A stretch of DNA of 36,021 nucleotides from Clostridium sp. (GCA_028692255.1 JAQUXS010000022.1:1-36021); one strand, 5' to 3'; positions 23,569 through 31,541 are shown, counted from the stretch's first letter. Numbers and translations are program-made. Notes: generated from the letters alone by a model not told the origin.

Positions 23569-25185
23569 ATGGGATACAGAGCACTTTATAGAGAACTAAG
23601 ACCTAAGAACTTTTCAGAGGTAATAGGTCAGAAACATGTAACTGTAACTTTAAAAAATCAAGTAAATAACGGAAGAATTGCGCATGCTTATCTTCTATGT
23701 GGTACTAGGGGAACAGGAAAGACCTCTACAGCAAAAATACTTGCAAAAGCAGTTAATTGTCTTAATCCTACTAATGGAGAACCATGCAATGAATGTGAAA
23801 TGTGTAACAAAATAAATAAGGGACTTTCTATAGATGTAACGGAACTTGATGCAGCTTCACACAATGGAGTAGAGGATATAAGAAATATTATAGATGATGT
23901 TCAGTATCCTCCGCATGAGGCAAAATATAAAGTTTACATTATAGATGAAGTTCATATGCTTTCCATGGGAGCTGTAAATGCATTTTTAAAAACCTTGGAA
24001 GAGCCACCTAAAAATGTAATATTTATTTTAGCTACTACAGATCCGCAAAGGCTTCCTGTTACAATACTTTCAAGATGTCAGAGATTTGATTTTAAAAGAA
24101 TAAAAAAGGAAGATATGATTGAAAGTATGAGAAATATTGCAACTAAAAAGGGAATTTTTGCAGATGACAAAAGTCTTAGACTCATTGCAAGAATATCAGA
24201 TGGTGCAATGAGAGATGCACTTAGCGTTTTAGATCAGGCTATTGCTGTTGGAAATGGTAATGTTAAGTATGAAGATGTTATAAATATGTTGGGACTTGTA
24301 ACTAATGAATATCTTTTTAGAGTAACTGATGCTGTAATAGAAAAAAATGTTGAAGCTGCTATGAAAGTAGTTGACGAAATAGTATTAAGTGGTAAGGATA
24401 TAAACATATTCATTAAAGATTTTATAGTTCATATGAGAAATCTTATGATGGTAAAGGTAAGTAATGAGCCAGAAGAGATTATAGATATGTCTGAAGAAAA
24501 TATTGAACTTTTAAAAGAGCAGGCATCTAAAATAAGAATAGAAGAAATAATGAGATGTATAAGGATATTACAGCAGACCGAAGAAGAATCAAAATGGAGC
24601 AAACAGAGCAGAATATATCTTGAACTTTCTATTATTAAGATGTGCAAAATAGAATATGATACTTCAAAAGAGGTTATACTTGCAAGGATTAACAACATTG
24701 AGCAAACAATAAAAGATGGTAATATAAACGTTAATTACGTTAAACCTAAAGAGGCAAAAGAAAAAAAGAGTAAACTAGTAGCAAACCAAAATGCTAAAAT
24801 AGAGCATGAAAAAAAAGAAGAGGAAATGCCAAACAATGATTCTAAAATCACACTAGATGATGTGAAAAAGGTTTGGAAAGATATACTTGAAACCTTTAAA
24901 GCTAGAAGACTTAGAGTGATTGGAGCACACCTTACAAATGGTTTTCCAGTAGCTATTAAAGGTGGAGTTTTAGAAATTAGATTTCAAAAAGATTATAATT
25001 TTAGTAAACAAAATTTAGAGAAAAGTGATAATAACAGGAAGGTCCAGGAGATTTTCTCTGAAATATTAAAAGAAAAAATTATAATAAAGTACAGTGTTGA
25101 AAGTCATGAAGTGAAAAAAGCATCTCCAGAAGAGGTATTAAAGAAAACATTTGGTGAAGATGTGGTTGACATTATTGATGAATAA
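23569..25185 (+). CDS. dnaX: DNA polymerase III subunits gamma/tau
   Basis: This is the clamp-loader ATPase of the replication fork. In 538 residues it has Walker A GTRGTGKT (45-52), the zinc-binding cysteines Cys64, Cys73, Cys76 and Cys79, Walker B with DEVHML (126-131) and the sensor/arginine-finger motif LSRCQRF. Domain III runs to about 370. A lysine/glutamate-rich linker (about 385-430) then leads to a tau-like C-terminal region. No slippery A-run with a following stop was identified, so a frameshift-made gamma form is not evident. The ATG at 23569 follows AAGGTG. It heads the conserved run dnaX-ybaB-recR. Confidence 0.97.
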   Translation: MGYRALYRELRPKNFSEVIGQKHVTVTLKNQVNNGRIAHAYLLCGTRGTGKTSTAKILAKAVNCLNPTNGEPCNECEMCNKINKGLSIDVTELDAASHNGVEDIRNIIDDVQYPPHEAKYKVYIIDEVHMLSMGAVNAFLKTLEEPPKNVIFILATTDPQRLPVTILSRCQRFDFKRIKKEDMIESMRNIATKKGIFADDKSLRLIARISDGAMRDALSVLDQAIAVGNGNVKYEDVINMLGLVTNEYLFRVTDAVIEKNVEAAMKVVDEIVLSGKDINIFIKDFIVHMRNLMMVKVSNEPEEIIDMSEENIELLKEQASKIRIEEIMRCIRILQQTEEESKWSKQSRIYLELSIIKMCKIEYDTSKEVILARINNIEQTIKDGNINVNYVKPKEAKEKKSKLVANQNAKIEHEKKEEEMPNNDSKITLDDVKKVWKDILETFKARRLRVIGAHLTNGFPVAIKGGVLEIRFQKDYNFSKQNLEKSDNNRKVQEIFSEILKEKIIIKYSVESHEVKKASPEEVLKKTFGEDVVDIIDE

Positions 25186-25273
25186 TATTTTAAATGGTAA
25201 AATAAATAAAAGATAGAAAGATGATTATTTTATAATAAATATAATATATTAAATATTTTAGGAGGTTTTATAT

Positions 25274-25615
25274 ATGGCAAGAGGTGGATTCCCAGGAATG
25301 GGCGGAGGAAACATGAATAATTTAATGAAGCAGGCACAAAAATTCCAAAAACAGATGGAGGAAATGCAGAAGGATATTGAAAATAAAAACTTTGAAGCAA
25401 CTGTTGGAGGCGGAGCTGTTACTGCCATTGTAAGTGGTAAAAAAGAACTAGTTGATATTAAAATAAAACCTGAAGCTGTTGATCCAGATGATGTTGAGAT
25501 GCTTCAAGATCTTATTATATCAGCATGTAATGAGGCAATGAAAAAAGCTGAAGAAGAGACTTCACAAGGAATGAAAAAAATGACAGGTGGAATGAATATA
25601 CCAGGTTTATTCTAA
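25274..25615 (+). CDS. ybaB: YbaB/EbfC-family nucleoid-associated protein
   Basis: This is a small DNA-binding protein (113 residues) of the YbaB/EbfC family, which forms tweezer-like dimers on DNA. It has the glycine/methionine-rich N-terminus ([23 protein letters not shown]), the central strand [20 protein letters not shown] and the C-terminal helix ending MNIPGLF, a typical family end. It lies between dnaX and recR, as in most Firmicutes. GGAGGT precedes ATG 25274. A link with RecR-dependent repair or replication is suggested by conserved order but is not proven. Confidence 0.95.
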   Translation: MARGGFPGMGGGNMNNLMKQAQKFQKQMEEMQKDIENKNFEATVGGGAVTAIVSGKKELVDIKIKPEAVDPDDVEMLQDLIISACNEAMKKAEEETSQGMKKMTGGMNIPGLF

Positions 25616-25655
25616 AATAGACCTATTTTGTATAAGAATAATTGAGGTGAAGGTT

Positions 25656-26252
25656 TTGGATTTTTATCCAGTAGCTATAGAAAAATTAATTGAAGAATTT
25701 GCAAAACTTCCTGGTATAGGTTATAAAACAGCTCAAAGACTTACACTGCATGTACTTAATTTGCCTAAAGATGAAGTAAGCGAATTTGCAGGTGCAATGG
25801 TAAAGGCAAGAGGAACCATAAAATATTGTTCTGTATGTGGAAATTATACGGATACAGATCCTTGTGCGATTTGTTCAAATCCTAATAGAGATAAAAGTAT
25901 GATATGTGTAGTTGAAGAGCCAAAGGATATTATGGCAATAGAAAAGGTAAGAGAGTATAATGGCGTATACCATGTTCTTCACGGAGTAATATCCCCTATG
26001 ACTGGAAAAGGTCCAGATTCAATAAATCTTAGGGAACTTGTAAGACGAATGAATGATAATGTAAAAGAAGTAATAGTTGCAACTAATCCTAACGTAGATG
26101 GAGAAGCTACAGCTATGTATATATCAAAACTTTTAAAACCACTTAAAGTAAAAGTTACGAGAATTGCTCATGGACTTCCTATGGGTGGGGACCTTGAGTA
26201 TGCAGATGAGATAACTTTATCAAAAGCACTTGAAGGTCGTAACGAAATATAA
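25656..26252 (+). CDS. recR: Recombination mediator protein RecR
   Basis: RecR helps load RecA in RecFOR-type repair of gaps. The preferred start is TTG 25656, six bases after GAGGTG, giving a 198-residue protein beginning [20 protein letters not shown], the family's usual N-terminus and length. A GTG at 25647 overlaps the ribosome site and is less likely. Features are the N-terminal helix-hairpin-helix [12 protein letters not shown], the zinc finger [16 protein letters not shown], the Toprim domain starting [13 protein letters not shown], and the C-terminal Walker-B-like region. Confidence 0.96.
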   Translation: MDFYPVAIEKLIEEFAKLPGIGYKTAQRLTLHVLNLPKDEVSEFAGAMVKARGTIKYCSVCGNYTDTDPCAICSNPNRDKSMICVVEEPKDIMAIEKVREYNGVYHVLHGVISPMTGKGPDSINLRELVRRMNDNVKEVIVATNPNVDGEATAMYISKLLKPLKVKVTRIAHGLPMGGDLEYADEITLSKALEGRNEI

Positions 26253-26313
26253 GTAATATTTTTCCTAGTTTATGTCTATAATTGTAAAGAGATATAAAAT
26301 GGGAGGTTTTTTT

Positions 26314-26586
26314 ATGACCAATAAAAAGGGTCCTATAATTGCAAATAGTATAAGCTATAATTTTGATAAAAATGAAATAATTAAGGCAATAGAAGAAGCT
26401 AGAAAAGAATTGCAGCAGTGCCAGGATTATTTTCAAATTGTAGATGAACCTGTACTTGTTGACTATGCAATTTATAAGGAAGCCGCAGCCAAGATGAAAT
26501 ATGTATACCTTATTGGGCAGGCAAAGAAATTTAATATAAAGGCTCAAGATTTTGATATACATGATGATGAAGAAAATGCTGAATAA
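26314..26586 (+). CDS. DUF2508 (YaaL-like) family protein
   Basis: This protein has 90 residues from ATG 26314 (GGGAGGT upstream; a longer frame from 26272 has no ribosome site). It is mostly helical: IIKAIEEARKELQQCQDYFQIVDEP, then YAIYKEAAAKMKYVYLIGQAKK, ending in an acidic tail. Length, motif order and position between recR and bofA match the YaaL/DUF2508 family of Bacillus and Clostridium. Its function is unknown. It is likely co-transcribed with bofA, 24 bp downstream. Confidence 0.88.
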   Translation: MTNKKGPIIANSISYNFDKNEIIKAIEEARKELQQCQDYFQIVDEPVLVDYAIYKEAAAKMKYVYLIGQAKKFNIKAQDFDIHDDEENAE

Positions 26587-26610
26587 ATTTAATTTTGAGG
26601 GGATAAATAG

Positions 26611-26865
26611 ATGGAGTACTTAGGGTATTTTTTAATCTCAATAATTGCATTGTTTTTAATTGTAAAGTTACTTCGGTGGCCACTTAAAATATTGTTTAAG
26701 CTTATAATAAATGGAGTGTTAGGAACAATACTATTATTTCTTGTTAATTTAATAGGAATTCATTTTGGATATATTATAGGTATTAATTTTGTAACTGCGC
26801 TTATAGCTGGATTTTTTGGTATACCTGGGGTCATTTTTTTGCTGATTTTCAGATTTGTACTCTAA
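26611..26865 (+). CDS. bofA: Pro-sigma-K processing inhibitor BofA
   Basis: This small membrane protein (84 residues) has two or three hydrophobic segments and the C-terminal stretch ALIAGFFGIPGVIFLLIF, the conserved BofA feature. In Bacillus subtilis BofA holds the SpoIVFB protease inactive until the forespore signal arrives, timing sigma-K activation in the mother cell. Its presence after recR and the DUF2508 gene matches Bacillus order and supports a spore-forming host. Whether clostridial BofA has the same target varies, since some clostridia lack pro-sigma-K processing. GAGGGG precedes the ATG. A strong terminator follows. Confidence 0.9.
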   Translation: MEYLGYFLISIIALFLIVKLLRWPLKILFKLIINGVLGTILLFLVNLIGIHFGYIIGINFVTALIAGFFGIPGVIFLLIFRFVL

Positions 26866-26894
26866 AATAATATTAAATTTTTTTGGACATGTAT

Positions 26895-26928
26895 CCTGGC
26901 AAATTAAAATATATGCCAGGTTTTTTTT
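26895..26928 (+). terminator. Terminator of the dnaX-bofA gene run
   Basis: CCTGGCA (26895-26901) pairs with TGCCAGG (26914-26920) and is followed by eight T. It lies just upstream of the tRNA cluster promoter. Confidence 0.9.
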
Positions 26929-26936
26929 ATAAAAAG

Positions 26937-26965
26937 TTGACAACATGTTAAATACATGTTAATAT
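26937..26965 (+). promoter_or_regulatory. Sigma-A promoter of the Glu-Leu-Gly tRNA cluster
   Basis: TTGACA (26937-26942), a 17-base spacer and TAATAT (26960-26965) precede tRNA-Glu by 15 bases. The spacer contains two copies of ACATGT. Confidence 0.8.
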
Positions 26966-26980
26966 TAAAAAGCTGTTTAT

Positions 26981-27055
26981 GGCCCCTTGGTCAAGCGGTT
27001 AAGACACCACCCTTTCACGGTGGTATCATGGGTTCAAATCCCGTAGGGGTCACCA
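26981..27055 (+). tRNA. tRNA-Glu (anticodon UUC)
   Basis: This tRNA has 75 bases. The acceptor GGCCCCT (26981-26987) pairs with AGGGGTC (27045-27051), and CCA is encoded. The anticodon stem CCACC/GGTGG holds the loop CTTTCAC with TTC at 27014-27016. It is the first gene of a three-tRNA transcript. Confidence 0.96.
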
Positions 27056-27110
27056 TTGCTTATGTCTAGTTTTACATTATGTTTAATTAGGCATTTGCGT
27101 ATTAAATTGT

Positions 27111-27194
27111 GCAGGTGTGGCGGAATTGGCAGACGCGCTAGACTTAGGATCTAGTGTCTTAGACATGGGGGTTCAAGTCCCTTCACCTGCACCA
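27111..27194 (+). tRNA. tRNA-Leu (anticodon UAG)
   Basis: This is a class II tRNA of 84 bases. The acceptor GCAGGTG (27111-27117) pairs with CACCTGC (27184-27190), and CCA is encoded. The stem CTAGA/TCTAG encloses CTTAGGA with TAG at 27145-27147. The variable arm is long. Confidence 0.96.
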
Positions 27195-27212
27195 ATTAAA
27201 AAAAATAATTTT

Positions 27213-27287
27213 GCGGGAGTGGCTCAGTGGTAGAGCGTCACCTTGCCAAGGTGAACGTCGCGAGTTCGAATCTCGTCTTCCGCTCCA
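27213..27287 (+). tRNA. tRNA-Gly (anticodon GCC)
   Basis: This tRNA has 75 bases. The acceptor GCGGGAG (27213-27219) pairs with CTTCCGC (27277-27283), and CCA is encoded. The loop TTGCCAA gives GCC at 27245-27247. It is the last gene of the cluster, ending 7 bases before the terminator stem. Confidence 0.96.
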
Positions 27288-27294
27288 AACTTAT

Positions 27295-27334
27295 AAAAAA
27301 CTGTGGATAACAAAAAGTTATCCACAGTTTTTTT
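27295..27334. terminator. tRNA-cluster terminator built from two inverted DnaA boxes
   Basis: A 17-bp perfect stem (27295-27311 with 27317-27333) has an AAAAA loop and ends in T7. The stem core ACTGTGGATAAC contains TGTGGATAA in one arm and TTATCCACA in the other, i.e. two perfect DnaA boxes facing each other. A-runs on the left make it symmetric. Confidence 0.88.
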
Positions 27335-27512
27335 ATAGATATAAACAAAAAATGTGAATAACTTTTAAAAAAGCATGCATTTAGTGATAAAAATCATTAA
27401 CATATCAACATGTAGTGGTGTTGATATTGTGGATAAGTTATCTACATGTATAAAGTTACAAAATACAAGGGATTGTGAATTAAATATAGAAGCTGTGAAT
27501 AACTTATCAACA
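27302..27512. promoter_or_regulatory. DnaA-box cluster upstream of sfsA
   Basis: Judged against TTATCCACA on either strand, perfect boxes lie at 27302-27310, 27318-27326 and 27428-27436. One-mismatch boxes lie at 27353-27361, 27438-27446, 27494-27502 and 27504-27512. Two-mismatch sites lie at 27402-27410 and 27474-27482. Three inverted pairs are formed (1/2; 27428/27438; 27494/27504), the last two with a single-base spacer. The intervening DNA is AT-rich and without genes. The spacing and number exceed what one expects by chance in about 200 bases, so DnaA binding is a reasonable inference, for control of sfsA, DnaA titration or an accessory origin element. Confidence 0.7.
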
Positions 27513-27535
27513 TATGGTGTTAACATTTATATATA

Positions 27536-27564
27536 TTGTAGTATATTTTGTGGAATAGTATAAT
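27536..27564 (+). promoter_or_regulatory. Possible sfsA promoter
   Basis: TTGTAG (27536-27541), 17 bases and TATAAT (27559-27564) precede sfsA by 26 bases. The -35 is weak. The nearest DnaA-box pair ends 23 bases upstream of it. Confidence 0.5.
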
Positions 27565-27590
27565 ATTATATATAATAAAGAGGTAAAAAA

Positions 27591-28292
27591 ATGAAAATAG
27601 ATAAAAATATTGTAATTGCGGAGTTTATAAGAAGACCTAATAGGTTTGAGGCATATGTGAAAATAAAAGGAAAAGAAGAAATTGTGCATGTTCCTAACAC
27701 AGGTAGGTGTAGGGAACTACTTTATGATGGAGTAAAAATAATTTTAAGACAAGAAGATGGGATAAAGAGAAAAACCAAATATGATTTAATTGCGGTATTT
27801 AAGGGAGAGAGTATTATAAATATTGATTCTCAAATACCCAATAAAGTTGTAGAGGAAGCCTTGTATAATGGTAAAATTGAGAAGCTTAGAAAATATACTA
27901 CAATTGAAAGAGAAAAGGTGTATAAGAACAGTAGATTTGATTTTAGACTTTCAGATAAAAAAAATGATATTTATTATCTTGAAGTAAAAGGAGTAACTTA
28001 TGAGGAAAATGGTTTTGCAAAGTTTCCAGATGCTCCTACCCAAAGAGGAAAGAAACATTTAACGGAACTTTTAGATGCAAAGAAAAATGGATATGGTGCG
28101 GGGGTTTTATTTCTGCTTCAAATGAATAATATGAAGGAGTTTTCACCTTATGAAGCAATAGATCCTGCATTTTCAAAGGAGCTTAGAATTATAGGAGAAA
28201 ATGGAGTGGATATATTTGCATATCAATGTGAAGTAACAAGGGATAGCATAACTTTATTAGAGCCGGTTAAAATAGTAATAAGTAAGAAGTGA
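27591..28292 (+). CDS. sfsA: SfsA family protein (sugar fermentation stimulation protein homologue)
   Basis: This 233-residue protein matches the SfsA family along its length: N-terminal OB-like part (AEFIRRPNRFEAYVKIKG and VHVPNTGRCRELL), then the nuclease-fold-like core with FDFRLSD, YYLEVKGVT and FPDAPTQRGKKHL, and GVLFLLQMN followed by the C-terminal YEAIDPAFSKEL. The E. coli protein was linked to maltose gene expression, but the conserved PD-(D/E)xK-like residues suggest a nucleic-acid function that is still unsettled. ATG 27591 follows AGAGGT. It is a single gene whose upstream region is the DnaA-box cluster. Confidence 0.93.
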   Translation: MKIDKNIVIAEFIRRPNRFEAYVKIKGKEEIVHVPNTGRCRELLYDGVKIILRQEDGIKRKTKYDLIAVFKGESIINIDSQIPNKVVEEALYNGKIEKLRKYTTIEREKVYKNSRFDFRLSDKKNDIYYLEVKGVTYEENGFAKFPDAPTQRGKKHLTELLDAKKNGYGAGVLFLLQMNNMKEFSPYEAIDPAFSKELRIIGENGVDIFAYQCEVTRDSITLLEPVKIVISKK

Positions 28293-28425
28293 ATAAGTAA
28301 TGTGGGTTATTTGCAAGTGCATAAAATCATCCATATTTTTTAGCTAGTATCTCTTAGTTTTTATTTTGGTTCTCATGTATGGAATTGCAAACTTATGTGA
28401 TTTTCACTTATAAATTAAACAAAAA
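28293..28425. other. Non-coding stretch after sfsA
   Basis: The 199 bases between the sfsA and ABC permease stops hold the hairpin at 28426-28471 and otherwise AT-rich sequence without a recognised feature. Confidence 0.5.
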
Positions 28426-28471
28426 ATGGCTGACACATTAGCATATTAGTTTATGTTAATGCGTCAGCCAT
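28426..28471. terminator. Bidirectional terminator, repeat-family copy C
   Basis: ATGGCTGACACATTAGCATA (28426-28445) pairs with the complement at 28452-28471, with one mismatch and one wobble. It shares the TTAGCATATTA and TTATGTTAATG segments with copy B and TATGTTAATG with copy A. It lies 20 bases beyond the end of the ABC permease gene (minus strand) and faces sfsA. Confidence 0.85.
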
Positions 28472-28491
28472 TTGCAATTATTTTCATGAAA

Positions 28492-29676
28492 TTAAAGCAG
28501 CATGTCTCTTTTTCTAAATAATAAAACAGATGCTACGCAGGTAATGACACTTAATACAACTAATAATAAAACAGAAAATAGAGGAGTTACAAATGCTGCT
28601 CCTGTTGTAGTTGCAATATTTCCGTTTATTACTACTGCAAATGAACCATATTGTGTGAATAAAAATGGAAATATCTTTTTTAAATATGGTATTTGTCCCA
28701 GTATTGCACATACAACAGGTAATACTATACTTATTGCCATGGAAATAGCACTGCTTTTTAAAAGTGTAGAAACTAAGAAGAATATTGATGCACATGCAAT
28801 TATATATATAACTTCAAATAGCAATGTTAAAATAATAAATTCGTAATATGGTATAATGTGCGAACTACCTAATACAGGTATTAAATTTGTGGAGCCGGAG
28901 ATATCTTTAATTAATGATTTAGTATAAGTTGTACCTATTGTTGTGGGGTTATTAGGATTTCCAAATCCAAATATAAGACCTGAAACAACATATGCCAATA
29001 TTTCTACGATCATAATAACTCCAACACTTGCTAAAATTGCTGTGAAATATTTTGAAAGAATAAGTTTAGTTCTTGAAATAGGTCTTGTTAGTAAAACTTT
29101 CATTGTAGGTGGAGTAAACTCACCGGAGACAATATCAGATGCTATTATAGCTATTATTATAGGTATCAAGATTGCACCTATTAATGATAAAAGACTTAAT
29201 AGATAACTTTGCGCTGAGGTTTCATTTTCTTTTGCTGGTTTTATATTATGATCTATATAATAATTATCAGTTATAATTTGTTTGTTAAAATATTCTTTTG
29301 AATTTTCCTCAGTTAAGTTATCTGCATTTGATTTTTGAGCTTTAAGAAGGGTTATATTGTTCTTTAAAGCTGATTTCCAATTAGAAGAACTAGTTTTTTC
29401 AGATAATTTAATTTGTGATATAGCATTTTTATATTTTTCAATAGTCTGTTCATATTGTGCTTTTTTTGTTTTATCAGATGTTGAACTTTTTTCTTTTTGC
29501 AGAAGGTCTATATTTGTTTGATATGATTTGATTTCCATATCTGGAGTTTCTAAATTTGATAATTTTGCATATGCAAAAGCAAATAAAGCACATAATGCTA
29601 CCAAAATTACTACTGTAATAATAAACTTTTTTCTATATCTAAGTTTTATAAATTCATTTTGTATTAGTGAAAACAT
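28492..29676 (-). CDS. ABC-2 type transporter permease
   Basis: This 394-residue membrane subunit has one N-terminal membrane helix (about 18-38), then a roughly 110-residue outer segment rich in Lys/Glu/Gln with coiled-coil character (LLQKEKSSTSDKTKKAQYEQTIEKYK broken across about 45-120), then five hydrophobic segments from about 155 to the end. This is the layout of bacitracin/lantibiotic-resistance type exporters. Its ATG overlaps the stop of the ATPase gene as TAATG, so translation is coupled. The substrate is unknown; candidates are peptide antibiotics or lipids. No two-component system or antibiotic gene adjoins it. Confidence 0.9.
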   Translation of the reverse strand: MFSLIQNEFIKLRYRKKFIITVVILVALCALFAFAYAKLSNLETPDMEIKSYQTNIDLLQKEKSSTSDKTKKAQYEQTIEKYKNAISQIKLSEKTSSSNWKSALKNNITLLKAQKSNADNLTEENSKEYFNKQIITDNYYIDHNIKPAKENETSAQSYLLSLLSLIGAILIPIIIAIIASDIVSGEFTPPTMKVLLTRPISRTKLILSKYFTAILASVGVIMIVEILAYVVSGLIFGFGNPNNPTTIGTTYTKSLIKDISGSTNLIPVLGSSHIIPYYEFIILTLLFEVIYIIACASIFFLVSTLLKSSAISMAISIVLPVVCAILGQIPYLKKIFPFLFTQYGSFAVVINGNIATTTGAAFVTPLFSVLLLVVLSVITCVASVLLFRKRDMLL

Positions 29677-30611
29677 TATTTGTTGCCTCCTTTAACAAGT
29701 TCTAAATATCTGTCTTCAAGTTTTATCTGTTTTTTGTAGATTTCTTCAATAGGTATATTTTGCTCTGAAAGGGCAAAAACTATTTTGCTTGTAGATCCGG
29801 ATTTTATATTGAGAACTAGTTTTTCGTCTTCTTTTTTTATATCCTTTACAATTTCAAGAGTGCTTAAAACATCCATACATTTTTCTTTTTCATTTGTATT
29901 TATTATGATGTTTTCAAAATTTGAATCTTCTGCATTAGCTGCCATATCTTTTAGATTGTTCATTTCTTCTATGGATTGAATTTTGCCATTGTCAATAAAA
30001 GCAACAGTATCACATAGTTCTTGAATTTCACTTAATATATGAGAAGATATAAAAATAGAAACCTTTTTTTCCTTTGCTAATTCTTTTAGCATAGTTCTAA
30101 ATTCTATAATTCCATTTGGGTCAAGCCCATTAGTTGGTTCATCAAGTATTAAAAATTTAGGATTTCCTAAAAGTGATTCAGCGAAACCAAGTCGCTGCTT
30201 CATTCCAAGAGAGTATTTTTTTACTTTATCATTTATTCTGTCTTTAAGACCAACGTCTTCTGCTGCTTTATCAATATCTTCTTTTGTTATATTTTTTGAT
30301 ATTCTAGCTAGCTGTTCAAGATTTTGTTTGCCTGTAAGATAGGAATAAAGTTCAGGAGTTTCAACAATTGCTCCTACATTTTTTAGAGCTTCTACTTTTT
30401 CGGACTGTATATCATGGCCCATAATTTTAATTGAACCTTTAGTTGGTGCTATAATACCAACTAACATTTTTATGGTTGTTGTTTTACCGGCACCATTTGG
30501 ACCAAGAAAGCCAAAAATTTCTCCAGGTTTTATTGAAAAGCTTATGCCTTTTATAATTTCTCTTTTACCTAAAGTTTTGTAAAGATCTTTTACTTCTAGT
30601 ATATTGGACAT
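29676..30611 (-). CDS. ABC transporter ATP-binding protein (BcrA-like)
   Basis: This 311-residue ATPase subunit has Walker A FGFLGPNGAGKTTTIKMLVG (about 34-53), the Q-loop region VGAIVETPELYSYLTG, signature YSLGMKQRLGFAESLLGNP, Walker B FLILDEPTNGLDPNG and the H-loop SSHILSE. The C-terminal 90 residues resemble the regulatory extension of antibiotic-resistance ABC ATPases. ATG 30611 is preceded by AGGAGGC. It forms a two-gene operon with the permease that follows. Confidence 0.94.
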   Translation of the reverse strand: MSNILEVKDLYKTLGKREIIKGISFSIKPGEIFGFLGPNGAGKTTTIKMLVGIIAPTKGSIKIMGHDIQSEKVEALKNVGAIVETPELYSYLTGKQNLEQLARISKNITKEDIDKAAEDVGLKDRINDKVKKYSLGMKQRLGFAESLLGNPKFLILDEPTNGLDPNGIIEFRTMLKELAKEKKVSIFISSHILSEIQELCDTVAFIDNGKIQSIEEMNNLKDMAANAEDSNFENIIINTNEKEKCMDVLSTLEIVKDIKKEDEKLVLNIKSGSTSKIVFALSEQNIPIEEIYKKQIKLEDRYLELVKGGNK

Positions 30612-30840
30612 AAAAAATAAGCCTCCTATAATTTAAAATATTAGTATACAAAATTGGGAATAAGGACTATATTTATAAGTGGTAAAAATATACAATCAGT
30701 CTTACTTAGATAGTACGCTATAACAAATAAAATGTCAACAAATTATTAACGATTAAAATATAGATAATTTATTCTTAAAGTGATAATATAATGCTATAAA
30801 AAAGATGTATTTGTAGTATTTGATTTTATGAGGTGATTAA

Positions 30841-31530
30841 ATGAGAAGTAAATATGTCCCTAATATAAAGGGTACTCTTCGTAGCCATATGATTGAGATG
30901 CCAGAGGTTATTAGAAATGCAAGTGGCATACGGATATTTGGGAAAAGAATAAAATCTTTTGTGTTTTCAACAGATGTAGCAATAATAAAAAACACGAATG
31001 CAGATGCGGTTATTGCAGTATATCCTTTTACACCACAACCAGTTATTACATCGGCTCTTGTGTTAGCAGCAGATGTACCTGTATTTTGTGGAGTTGGTGG
31101 TGGACTTACAACAGGTAAAAGAGTTGTAAACCTTGCATTAGATGCTGAATTTAAGGGAGCTATGGGAGTTGTATTAAACGGTCCAACTCCTAATGATGTG
31201 ATAAGACAAGTTAGGGAAACAATTGACATACCAATTGTTGTAAGTGTACTTTCGGAATATGAGGATGTTAAATCTAGGATTGAAGCAGGGGCAACTATAA
31301 TTAATGTTTCAGGTGCTAAGAGAACCGCTGCTATTGTAAAGAAGATAAGAAATGAATTTCCAGAATTCCCTATAATAGCAACAGGAGGAACTACAGAAAA
31401 GTCTATTAATGAAACAATAGAGGCAGGAGCTAATGCAATTACGTATACTCCTCCTTCCAATGGAGATATATTTAGTAATATAATGGAAGGGTATAGAGAA
31501 AAATACGATGAAAAAAATAAAAATCAGTAA
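30841..31530 (+). CDS. Conserved TIM-barrel protein of unknown reaction
   Basis: This 229-residue protein is an (alpha/beta)8-type protein: repeating strand-helix units such as DAVIAVYPFTP, VPVFCGVGGGLTTG, GAMGVVLNGPTP, IPIVVSVLSEYED, ATIINVSGA, and the C-terminal phosphate-site-like FPIIATGGTTEKSINETIEAGANAI. The final pattern resembles phosphate-binding loops of ThiG, IMP dehydrogenase and related barrels. Homologues in clostridia are often labelled hydrolase, for which I see no specific support. The start at 30841 has GAGGTG upstream. It is the first of three same-strand genes with short gaps (11 and 29 bp), so probably an operon with the cysteine-rich protein and the M32 peptidase. Confidence 0.75.
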   Translation: MRSKYVPNIKGTLRSHMIEMPEVIRNASGIRIFGKRIKSFVFSTDVAIIKNTNADAVIAVYPFTPQPVITSALVLAADVPVFCGVGGGLTTGKRVVNLALDAEFKGAMGVVLNGPTPNDVIRQVRETIDIPIVVSVLSEYEDVKSRIEAGATIINVSGAKRTAAIVKKIRNEFPEFPIIATGGTTEKSINETIEAGANAITYTPPSNGDIFSNIMEGYREKYDEKNKNQ

Positions 31531-31541
31531 GGAGTGTTCTT

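Noticed and set aside
26937-26965. The two ACATGT copies in the tRNA promoter spacer as a regulator operator
   Set aside because: They are short palindromes in AT-rich DNA and fit within an otherwise ordinary sigma-A promoter; there is no second example to support a motif.
27318-27512. The DnaA-box region as the main chromosomal origin (oriC)
   Set aside because: No dnaA, dnaN, rpmH or gidA/parA genes adjoin it, and no clear DNA-unwinding element with DnaA-trios was identified. A secondary DnaA-binding cluster is the safer reading.
30837-31460. 207-residue frame on the minus strand
   Set aside because: It is a shadow of the TIM-barrel gene on the plus strand, which has the ribosome site and barrel motifs; the antisense product is low-complexity hydrophobic sequence.
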